Shown: positions 1 to 6,661 of the stretch, in pieces
How the letters are laid out: the number at the start of each line of letters is the position of its first letter
How positions within the stretch are numbered: the stretch's first letter is position 1
DNA from: Hymenobacter fodinae
GTDB lineage: Bacteria; Bacteroidota; Bacteroidia; Cytophagales; Hymenobacteraceae
Assembly: GCF_004745825.1 (NCBI RefSeq)
Contig: NZ_SRLA01000002.1
Location: 248,001 to 312,000, forward strand
DNA length: 64,000 bases
Reading direction: 5' to 3'
Notes under the pieces: model-generated
Told to the model about the DNA's origin: nothing
Database searches by the model: none
What the model saw: the letters and a program-made list of their open reading frames with translations, nothing else
Made by a program: the position numbers and the translations under genes

Positions 1-38
1 GGTTTGCCTAGGTCTTCAATCTTAGTTAAGCTATCCAT
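1..38 (-). CDS. Start of a leftward gene cut by the window edge
   Basis: On the minus strand an ATG at 38-36 opens a frame reading M-D-S-L-T-K-I-E-D-L-G-K that runs off the left edge without a stop. Only about a dozen codons are visible, so nothing can be said about function. The 309 bases to its right, up to the next gene, hold no convincing coding sequence and could contain its promoter and that of the rightward gene. The call rests on an open frame with a plausible start only. Confidence 0.3.
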   Translation of the reverse strand, partial: MDSLTKIEDLGK

Positions 39-347
39 AAATCAGGTGGGCGCGCAAAGGCAGGTTAAAGATAAATGCAGAAGCTGAGGGTAAGAGTAGT
101 GTGGCCGCAAGCTACTACTTGGTACCTAATCACAACAGCTCAGCTGCTTACGGGCCGTCAGCTTAAAACGATACTCCATTGAATAAGTAAGGGGCTAAGT
201 GCACTGCGGTAGTGGCTGTGAAAGTTTGCGCACTGCTTATATAAGCAACTATTAAGCAGGCTTATATGACCTTCAAGAGGTGGGCTACGTAAGCAGGGAC
301 TAGGCTGTAGCCTTGCTTCTCCATCATTCTACTTTGTGTGCTCTCAT

Positions 348-701
348 ATGAACTACTCACTCTTCGTAGCCGCAGCGCTTTTACTAGGCACTACTACCGC
401 CACCCAGGCGCAAACCACTCCTACTGGCACTCAGCACGGCGGCGTAGTCAACCAAACCACGGTGCCGCCCATTAACCCAGCCAACCCCGTTACTAACCCG
501 GGCACCATCGACCAACGCACCCCTACCACCAATAGCCCTACGCAATCGGGCGTGTTGGGCACCATCGATCAGGGTACTACGCGGCCTCAGCCTACTGTGA
601 CCCCTGAAACCATTCGGCGGTCAGCTAGCATAGAGCGGCCGGCGACTCCGCGTCGCAACGCCTCGCAGCGCAAGCCAGTTACCCGTACTATTACTCCATA
701 A
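348..701 (+). CDS. Small secreted Pro/Thr-rich hypothetical protein
   Basis: The protein has 117 residues. The ATG at 348 is preferred over a GTG at 336 because it places a clean Sec signal peptide at the N-terminus: a hydrophobic stretch around residues 4-16 and a likely cleavage after TQA. The mature part is low complexity, rich in Pro, Thr, Asn and Gln, with a repeated G-T-I-D-Q motif near residues 52 and 72. The C-terminal third is basic and Arg-rich. No domain is recognised. It probably resides in the periplasm or is exported; its role is unknown. It ends at a strong hairpin shared with the convergent neighbour. Confidence 0.6.
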   Translation: MNYSLFVAAALLLGTTTATQAQTTPTGTQHGGVVNQTTVPPINPANPVTNPGTIDQRTPTTNSPTQSGVLGTIDQGTTRPQPTVTPETIRRSASIERPATPRRNASQRKPVTRTITP

Positions 702-713
702 CTCTAGGGCTTT

Positions 714-762
714 AAATTTCAAACGCCTCCCAGTGCCGAGCACCAGGAGGCGTTTGAAATTT
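714..762. terminator. Bidirectional hairpin between convergent genes
   Basis: A perfect 17-base inverted repeat (arms 714-730 and 746-762) encloses a 15-base loop. The arms begin and end in A/T runs, so the hairpin could act as an intrinsic terminator on either strand. It lies exactly between two convergent genes. Confidence 0.75.
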
Positions 763-775
763 AGCGGGATACAGG

Positions 776-1141
776 CTAGGCCTCTTGTTCCAGGTCGCCG
801 CCAGCGCGCAACAGCAAATCAGCTAAGGCCGTGAGTGAGGAGCGCAATTCTCCCTGAGTGGTAGCAGCTACTTGCGTGGTCTGGCTGCCGAGCATGCTAA
901 GCGAACGGCCAATGGCTTTGCCGTCGAGGCCCTTAGCTCCCACACTAAGCATCGATTGTAAGTTGCCCAACTCCCGGTCAATGTCTTGCAAGGCCGGAAT
1001 GCCGCTCTGTTGCAGTACTTCCTGCCAATCGTCGATGGTGGTGTTGGCCGTGCTGAGCGGGATGCTGGTTAGGCCACCTTGGAGGGCGCGCAGGGTTTCG
1101 TCGAGTTGCTTGGTGTCGGGGGTATTCGAGGATTTCGCCAT
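776..1141 (-). CDS. Hypothetical 121-residue soluble protein
   Basis: The protein has no signal peptide or membrane segment. It looks largely helical, with amphipathic stretches such as those around residues 10-25 and 50-75, and an acidic C-terminus. No family is recognised. It lies 37 bases downstream of uvsE on the same strand and ends at the bidirectional hairpin, so the two may be co-transcribed. Coding character is supported by normal codon use and the tidy fit between uvsE and the terminator. Confidence 0.55.
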   Translation of the reverse strand: MAKSSNTPDTKQLDETLRALQGGLTSIPLSTANTTIDDWQEVLQQSGIPALQDIDRELGNLQSMLSVGAKGLDGKAIGRSLSMLGSQTTQVAATTQGELRSSLTALADLLLRAGGDLEQEA

Positions 1142-1178
1142 GAGGGAAGTCGGAAATGTCGAGGAGGGTGAAAGTAAG

Positions 1179-2096
1179 TTAGATAGGTAAGGATTGCGGA
1201 GCAGGAGAGGCTAGGCCAAGCTCGTGCAGAATAGCTACGGCGCGCCGCGCACTGATTTCCTTGTCTTTGATTTCGAGCATAATGTCAGGGTTTACGCCCT
1301 GCAAATGGGTTAGAAACTCCCGGAACAACTCTTCAATTAGAGAGGAAGTGTGCTTGCCTTTTCGCTCGCCCACGGCCTGCGAACTGTAGTCCATCATCAT
1401 GGTGCCGTCGCGCTCGGGGTGCCACGTGCTGGCTGCTAGTTGCAGCGCTTCAGCCATAGGCTCCCCGTGGTTTAGGCACTCGTGGTGGAAGTTGTCGAAC
1501 AGAATAGGAATGTCCACCGCGGCATGCACCCGCAGGCAGTCTTGCAGGCTAAATAGCCGGTCATCGTTTTCAATAACCAACCGCGCCGTAACAGCGGCCG
1601 GTAAGCGACGGTAGGTATCAATGAAGCGCGTAATAGCCAGTTCCCGGTCACCGTACAGGCCACCCACATGAATCTGGAGCTTATGCGTGCTGTCGAGGCC
1701 CATCAGATCCAGCATGGAGCCTTGGTATACTAGCTCGGCAATGCTACGCTCCACAATACCCGCGTCGGGCGAGTTCAGCACCACAAACTGGTCGGGGTGA
1801 AACGACACGCGCATGTTGTGGGCCTTAATGTAGTCGCCTACTTCCCGGAACTCAGCCGCAAAATGCGTTTGCCAGGGGAAGGTGTTAACGGGGTGCGAGC
1901 CAAACGGCACAATGCCCGAGCCGATGCGGAAGAAGAGCATGCCTTGGGCCACGTTGAACTCCAGAATACGCAGCAGGCAGCGGAGGTTATTACGCACCGT
2001 GAGCTCCAAACGCTCATCAGAATAAGAAGCCAGCCGAAACGTGCTGGTAGAAGTGCAGTCTAATGACTCGTTGACGCAAGGATAGCCGATTTTCAT
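1179..2096 (-). CDS. uvsE: UV-damage endonuclease UvsE/UVDE
   Basis: The 305-residue protein matches the UVDE family, TIM-barrel metalloenzymes that nick DNA 5' of UV photoproducts and start an alternative excision repair. Seen in the sequence: the N-terminal M-K-I-G-Y-P-C-V-N motif, the metal-binding pattern S-F-H-P-D-Q-F near the middle, H-V-G-G-L-Y-G-D, E-N-D-D and D-N-F-H-H, and a late D-Y-S-S-Q. The start at 2096 is preferred over an ATG 48 bases upstream because the family begins with the MKIGY strand. Length is normal for the family. A small hypothetical gene follows on the same strand. Confidence 0.92.
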   Translation of the reverse strand: MKIGYPCVNESLDCTSTSTFRLASYSDERLELTVRNNLRCLLRILEFNVAQGMLFFRIGSGIVPFGSHPVNTFPWQTHFAAEFREVGDYIKAHNMRVSFHPDQFVVLNSPDAGIVERSIAELVYQGSMLDLMGLDSTHKLQIHVGGLYGDRELAITRFIDTYRRLPAAVTARLVIENDDRLFSLQDCLRVHAAVDIPILFDNFHHECLNHGEPMAEALQLAASTWHPERDGTMMMDYSSQAVGERKGKHTSSLIEELFREFLTHLQGVNPDIMLEIKDKEISARRAVAILHELGLASPAPQSLPI

Positions 2097-2158
2097 ATAT
2101 CGGCTGTACGTAAGAAATGATGATTTAGTGACTACGCGCTGCAATGGGCCTAACGCAC

Positions 2159-2199
2159 AAGTGGCCTAGAGGGCGCCTTGTTCACCTTCTAGGCCACTT
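2159..2199. repeat. Inverted GGCCTAG pair forming a hairpin
   Basis: Two 11-base arms (2159-2169 and 2189-2199), each AAGTGGCCTAG or its complement, face each other in the short space between the uvsE start and the end of the next leftward gene. This is one of several places where the abundant GGCCTAG word occurs as an inverted pair at a gene boundary. It may double as a terminator for the gene on its right. Confidence 0.6.
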
Positions 2200-2224
2200 G
2201 CCAATACTTCCTATGTCTCTCTAC

Positions 2225-2875
2225 TTACTCGTAGCCGCGGTTGTCTTTGAAGTTCTTATTGTACTGCTGGCGGGCTTTGCGGGCTTTCTCGGCATTTTCC
2301 TGCGCCTGTATTTCCATCATTTTCTGCCGCTGTTTGCCTTCTCGCGAAAACTGCTCATAAATCAGGCTGATGGGGCTAGCCAGCGTAGGGGTAGGGGCCT
2401 TAGGAGCAGTAGAATCGACGGGGAACAGGGGCTTAGGTGCCGGTGGGCGCTTCACGGCGCTAGTAGGCGCGGTGCTAGGCCGCTTGATATTGCGCAGGGC
2501 TTTGTTGATGGCTGCACGGTCGGGGCGGCCTTCCGTTACGCGCACTTCACCCAACTGCACGGTGTCCTGCTGAAGCTTGATCTGCACGATAAGCTGCGAA
2601 AGACCCGTGCCCCCCAGCGGCATCCGTTGTGCCTTGAAGCCCACCGCTCGGAAAATAAGGGTGTCGTTGTTGGCGGCCGAAATGCTGAAGTCGCCATCGA
2701 AGTTGGCCACCACGCCTTGGCGGGTACGCTGAATAATTACGGAAGCACCCGGCACCGGCTTGCGGGTGGTCGCGTCCGTGATGCTGCCCGTCACGCGGAC
2801 CTGCGCAGTGACAGCACTTGCCCCCAGCAGCACAAGCAAGAGCGGCATTAGCCAGCAGCGAAATAGGCGAAACAT
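2225..2875 (-). CDS. Secreted protein with carboxypeptidase-regulatory-like domain
   Basis: The protein has 216 residues from the ATG at 2875, chosen because it puts a signal peptide (hydrophobic residues about 8-22, cleavage near AVTAQ) at the N-terminus. Residues about 25-110 match the CarboxypepD_reg-like beta-sandwich common in Bacteroidota surface proteins: V-T-G-S-I-T-D, then P-V-P-G-A-S-V, then F-D-G-D-F-S-I. The rest is basic, with a Pro/Ala/Lys-rich linker and a charged C-terminal helix rich in Gln and Lys. It has no TonB-dependent barrel, so it is a stand-alone small member. Its role is unknown. Confidence 0.75.
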   Translation of the reverse strand: MFRLFRCWLMPLLLVLLGASAVTAQVRVTGSITDATTRKPVPGASVIIQRTRQGVVANFDGDFSISAANNDTLIFRAVGFKAQRMPLGGTGLSQLIVQIKLQQDTVQLGEVRVTEGRPDRAAINKALRNIKRPSTAPTSAVKRPPAPKPLFPVDSTAPKAPTPTLASPISLIYEQFSREGKQRQKMMEIQAQENAEKARKARQQYNKNFKDNRGYE

Positions 2876-2994
2876 ACTATGAGTAAATCCTAGGAACATC
2901 AACGCACAAACTAACGCAGACCAAGCGGTAAAATTCACTTAAACCTACAATAACCTAGGTTTGGTAGACGGATAAGTGCATAAGGGAGACGAAA

Positions 2995-3024
2995 AAAGCC
3001 CGCACCGTTGCAGGTGCGGGCTTT
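2995..3024 (-). terminator. Intrinsic terminator of the lipoprotein gene
   Basis: Twelve-base GC-rich arms (2995-3006 and 3013-3024) with a 6-base loop are followed on the minus strand by a T-run. It lies 38 bases beyond the stop of the leftward lipoprotein gene. Confidence 0.8.
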
Positions 3025-3061
3025 AAAATACTGGGCCACCAGAGTGGCCTAGCCAATACTA

Positions 3062-3736
3062 TTACTTAATAACGGTCTTGCCGCCGTCGGCTGGCTTGGT
3101 TTTGATGGTGGCATCATCAGCGTCAATCTTGGCTTTGTTGCCTTCAGAATCTTTCAGCTTCACGTCGCCATCGCGCTTGATTTTCACCTTGCCGTCGCCG
3201 CTGCCCATGTCAGAACCCGATGAGGCCGACATGCTGCCGCTGGTTGAGCTGCTCATAGAAGAAGAATCCATGCTCGATGAGGAAGACATGGCATCATCGT
3301 CCATGTACCGGTCGTCCATGTACTCCGTGCGGCTCGACTCATACGCCGAGTACTGGGTGGGGTCAGTGAATACCGATTTCATTTCCGCGTCAGAAGAGGC
3401 GTATACGTCGCGCATGGCGGCGGCCATACCCGTCGTGTCGGAGGCATATTTCTGCTGCAGCTCGCCAATGCGCTGGCCGCGCGTGATATACACCGTCCGG
3501 ATTTTGGTGCGAGTAGCATCGTCGAGCTTCATTTTGGCGGCCATATCAGCAGCCATGCGGTCGGCGCGGCGCTGAATAGCATCTTCTGAATACGACGTTT
3601 GGGTAGTAGTGGTAGTTGTAGTGGTCGTGGTACCGTCGGCGGCCGTGGTGGTAGCCGTATCTTCGGTCTTGTTCTGCGAGCAGGAAGCTAACGTGAGGCC
3701 TGCGGCGCACGACAGCAAAAGAAGGGTCTTTTTCAT
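3062..3736 (-). CDS. Thr/Ser-rich lipoprotein, hypothetical
   Basis: The 224-residue protein begins with a lipoprotein signal ending in L-A-S-C (lipid Cys about 19). A run of about ten Thr follows (residues about 36-45). A helical, Met- and Ala-rich segment (about 50-130) is of the kind seen in small periplasmic helical proteins. Then comes a long Ser/Met-rich low-complexity tract, and the tail is Lys/Asp-rich (K-I-K-R-D-G-D-V-K-L-K). No domain is assigned. The poly-Thr and Ser tracts are potentially length-variable. It is monocistronic, with its own terminator. Confidence 0.65.
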   Translation of the reverse strand: MKKTLLLLSCAAGLTLASCSQNKTEDTATTTAADGTTTTTTTTTTQTSYSEDAIQRRADRMAADMAAKMKLDDATRTKIRTVYITRGQRIGELQQKYASDTTGMAAAMRDVYASSDAEMKSVFTDPTQYSAYESSRTEYMDDRYMDDDAMSSSSSMDSSSMSSSTSGSMSASSGSDMGSGDGKVKIKRDGDVKLKDSEGNKAKIDADDATIKTKPADGGKTVIK

Positions 3737-3902
3737 GGGAGTGGGATGCGAGAGTTGAGAGAGGAAAAAAGGGAGAGAGAATTAGCAATGCGAGATATAC
3801 GCCTACTGTTCAGTAGGGGTTGCTATGAGTAGCGTCTCGCAGCCTTGGGGGCACTACTGGCCTAGCGGTAGGGGTGGTGGTTTAGCTGAGCTAGGGCACA
3901 AA

Positions 3903-3938
3903 AAAGCCCCGACTACAGAAGCGTAGTCGGGGCTTTTA
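3903..3938. terminator. Bidirectional terminator after tssD
   Basis: Inverted repeat with 15-base arms (3903-3917 and 3924-3938), flanked by A and T runs on both sides. It lies 21 bases past the tssD stop and so ends the tssB-C-D transcript. Confidence 0.8.
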
Positions 3939-3959
3939 GCGGTTACGGGTTATACCAGC

Positions 3960-4361
3960 CTATACCCACTTATTGTCAAGAACGGCGCCGTTGGCGTTAA
4001 TCTTGTTGGCGGAAATAGTTAGGCTCAGCGTCATGGAGGTATTGGTATCAGCGCCGCGAGCATCGAAGTGCTCAGCGTAGCTCACGCAGTAGGCCTCTTC
4101 GAAGGAAATTTCTTTGAGCGTAGAATCCTGGTCGATCCGCTTGAAAGTGATTTTACCACTCTCGCGCTTATACGGGTCCAGCATCCAGCTCGTCAGCGAA
4201 GCGCTGTCGGTAGATACTATGGTCACTTTAATAGTGCCGCCTTGCACCTTGGAAGAGGGACGACCTTTGTCATCAATTGCTTGGTCGAAGGAGTAGCTGC
4301 AGCTAACTACTTCGCAGTCGCCGCTGCCAGCGGCATTGAAAAACGCACTAAATGAGGCCAT
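3960..4361 (-). CDS. tssD: T6SSiii tube protein TssD (Hcp)
   Basis: The 133-residue protein fits the Bacteroidota TssD/Hcp family, whose hexameric rings stack into the inner tube that is fired out of the cell. Seen: the start M-A-S-F-S-A, the early Y-S-F-D-Q motif, the G-G-T-I-K-V-T-I strand followed by a W-M-L-D-P-Y-K-R-E-S-G-K-I-T-F segment, and a C-terminal L-T-I-S-A-N-K-I beta strand. There is no signal peptide, as expected. It follows tssC on the same strand and closes the sheath/tube block before a strong terminator. Confidence 0.9.
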   Translation of the reverse strand: MASFSAFFNAAGSGDCEVVSCSYSFDQAIDDKGRPSSKVQGGTIKVTIVSTDSASLTSWMLDPYKRESGKITFKRIDQDSTLKEISFEEAYCVSYAEHFDARGADTNTSMTLSLTISANKINANGAVLDNKWV

Positions 4362-4461
4362 ACTATAAATTATTAGGGTTAGAAAATGGGTTGAAAAGGA
4401 ATAACTCTACTTCTGTTCATTTACTTCGCCAAAACAGCGGGGCCACGTAAGCGGGCGTACC

Positions 4462-5835
4462 CTACTGCTGTTTGTACTCGGCATTCCAGTCGCGGCCCGG
4501 CTCGTTCGGGTCGTCGCCTTTGGTGCCGTCCAACGACACCAGGAACGTTTTGGCAGGGAAGTAGGGGACCATATGAATGTCGAGTAGAATGCGGTCCTTT
4601 TGGTTAGGATCGCGCTCGAACTTCTTAATGGAAAATTTCTCAATCAGCTTGCCAGGGCCTGCAATACCATCTAGGAAGCGAACTATCTGGCTCTGAATGT
4701 CCATGCGCATGTTGTGGTCCCAGTTCTCAAAAGCGCGCCGGTTCAGGAAGTCAATCAGTACCTTCGTCACGTAGTCGAATACGCGCACAACGGAGTACGT
4801 CTGCAGACCGATGTTGTCGCCGTTGAACAGCGTTTTGGCCGAGAATGCCATTACACGGCCATACTCGTTTACCATGGGCACTAGGCCTAGCTTTTCGAGG
4901 TTGGCAATTTCGCTCTTGCGCAGTGGGAACCGCACCCCATCTACCTCATTAAGGGTGCCGTGTTTGCGGCCCGCTGTTACCTGAGAAGCTAGAGTGCTGT
5001 AGATGCGGCCCGCCAGCGCAGAGGATGGTGGCACGAACAAGTCTTCTTCTTCGCCTACTTCCTCCAGCTTGCCCCGGCCCACCAGCCAGTTGCAAGCCAT
5101 AATTACGTTGGATTTGTGCGGATCGGCGCCTGTCAGGTTGGCCTCCTCGAAGAGTTCGATTACGTCGTCGGGGGTGTCGTAGTGTTCAAAGTCGGTGACC
5201 AGCATCACCTTATTTTTGTGCGCGATCTTAGCCCACTTATCCACTACTTTGTTGGAACCCAGATACCCTGGTACAACCAGCAAAGAGTAATTGTCACGTA
5301 GGTCGAGGCGGTCGTAGTTCTGCTCCAACTCACCCGACACCGCATCAATAAACGTGGTGTTGTCCAGGTCCTGCAGTTGGTCTTTGTCGGCGTTCAGAAT
5401 GGAGATATTCTTTACCTCATCCTGATCAGTATTGCGGTAAAACAGCGCCACCGAACGGTACGACTGCTCCATGTCGTGGGTAGCCTCCAGCGCTTTCTTG
5501 AGGTTGCTCGTAAGTTGCGTTTGCGACGACTCTACCTGCTGCTCGCACTGCTCAATGGCATCGGCTACGGAGTCAGCCTGGCTGAGCATCTGGTGCCACA
5601 GGGCTAAGCGCTTTTTGAGCTGCTGACGGTCGGCTTTTTTGCTGTCTTCGGTCAGGAAGATCTTCTTGCGGGCTTTCTTCTCGGGATTTAGGTTGGAAGC
5701 ACCATCAATGGTCGTTTCCAACAAATCGAAACCGCCGAACTTGGCTAGGGCCTGCGTGCTTTGCTCTAGGCCAGGGGCATGCTCCCGTTCGCGCGAAGCT
5801 GCCGCCGCAGTATTCTTTTGTGATTCGGTTGCCAT
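4462..5835 (-). CDS. tssC: T6SSiii contractile sheath large subunit TssC
   Basis: The 457-residue protein matches TssC of subtype iii. With TssB it forms the contractile sheath around the Hcp tube. The N-terminus is charged and helical (a TssB-interacting region). The core contains N-Y-S-L-L-V-V-P-G-Y-L-G-S-N and H-K-N-K-V-M-L-V-T-D, and the C-terminal part includes the F-D-Y-V-T-K-V-L-I-D-F-L-N-R-R-A-F-E-N-W segment and an I-V-R-F-L-D strand that supports the handshake between sheath subunits. It is the middle gene of the leftward tssB-tssC-tssD block, starting 76 bases after tssB. Confidence 0.92.
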   Translation of the reverse strand: MATESQKNTAAAASREREHAPGLEQSTQALAKFGGFDLLETTIDGASNLNPEKKARKKIFLTEDSKKADRQQLKKRLALWHQMLSQADSVADAIEQCEQQVESSQTQLTSNLKKALEATHDMEQSYRSVALFYRNTDQDEVKNISILNADKDQLQDLDNTTFIDAVSGELEQNYDRLDLRDNYSLLVVPGYLGSNKVVDKWAKIAHKNKVMLVTDFEHYDTPDDVIELFEEANLTGADPHKSNVIMACNWLVGRGKLEEVGEEEDLFVPPSSALAGRIYSTLASQVTAGRKHGTLNEVDGVRFPLRKSEIANLEKLGLVPMVNEYGRVMAFSAKTLFNGDNIGLQTYSVVRVFDYVTKVLIDFLNRRAFENWDHNMRMDIQSQIVRFLDGIAGPGKLIEKFSIKKFERDPNQKDRILLDIHMVPYFPAKTFLVSLDGTKGDDPNEPGRDWNAEYKQQ

Positions 5836-5911
5836 ATAGAGGAAAGGCTCTATGGAATATAGGACGGATAGGGCAGGGGGCGCCCCGGGTATAAAGCAGG
5901 TAGAAGCCGGA

Positions 5912-6352
5912 TTAGTCCAGCTCTTCTATCATGGCCTGAATGGTAGCTAAGAAGGCCGCCTTAGTCTCGGGCGTATCTAGCGCCGACTTGAGAATCTTGT
6001 TGGACTTGAGCTGACGTAGCAGCTTCTGCAAGTCCTCAGACTGTGTGCTTAAATCCTGCAGAAAGCGGCTCTGGTTGACAATACCCTTCTTACCAAAGTC
6101 GCCGAGCGACTCGAAGTGGAGCGTTTCCGGAATGGTAGAACCGTCTTCTTTCTCAAATTCTACTTCCACTTCTGGCTTGAAGTGCGCAAATACTGCTTCG
6201 GGCGTCCGTAGGCCCTCCACCACTTTTGCCCGCAACGGCGGGTCAGCGGTGAGCTTTTGCACAAGTAGGGTACGATTGAGGGGAATATCTGTAATGGCCT
6301 CCTGAGCGTTGTCTAGTTTGCGCTCTTGTCCACCAATGCCGTAGTTGTACAT
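5912..6352 (-). CDS. tssB: T6SSiii contractile sheath small subunit TssB
   Basis: The 146-residue protein matches TssB of subtype iii, the partner of TssC in the sheath. Seen: M-Y-N-Y-G-I-G-G at the N-terminus, I-T-D-I-P-L-N-R-T-L-L-V-Q-K-L, the P-E-V-E-V-E-F and L-H-F-E-S-L-G-D-F motifs, then the helix with L-R-Q-L-K-S-N-K-I-L-K that is typical of TssB C-termini. It is the first gene of a leftward block and diverges from tssH over a 309-base gap. Confidence 0.9.
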   Translation of the reverse strand: MYNYGIGGQERKLDNAQEAITDIPLNRTLLVQKLTADPPLRAKVVEGLRTPEAVFAHFKPEVEVEFEKEDGSTIPETLHFESLGDFGKKGIVNQSRFLQDLSTQSEDLQKLLRQLKSNKILKSALDTPETKAAFLATIQAMIEELD

Positions 6353-6661
6353 AAGGAAAGGATTACACTTACTGCTACACTATAACTGCTCCGTATACGG
6401 GGCTTCTAGTAGTAAGGTACAGGAAAATATAGAATCGAAACGCAATTAAAACATAGTTCTCAATTATTTAACGCTGGTTTTGGAGTGTTTGAGGGGTATG
6501 GCGGTTACAAAATTTTGCCATAACCACAGGGCCTCGGCTGAGAATGGTTTATTGCTTTACCTTACCGCAATACCAGTTGTGCTGCCGTAAAAAGCAGCCG
6601 TATACCTAGTACGTCTCTCAAGTTTTAACCTGCTTTTATCATTCAGATTTTAACGTCCCGT
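6353..6661. other. Divergent promoter region between tssB and tssH
   Basis: This 309-base non-coding gap is AT-richer than the flanking genes and must hold promoters for the leftward sheath/tube operon and for tssH. No clear TAnnTTTG box with a matched TTG element could be picked out on either strand, and no operator-like palindrome stands out. Confidence 0.5.

Noticed and set aside
2144..2851. Long rightward frame over the carboxypeptidase-regulatory-like gene
   Set aside because: It lies opposite a gene with a signal peptide and a known domain, and its translation is low-complexity Arg/Gly/Leu, as expected for a shadow of a GC-rich gene.
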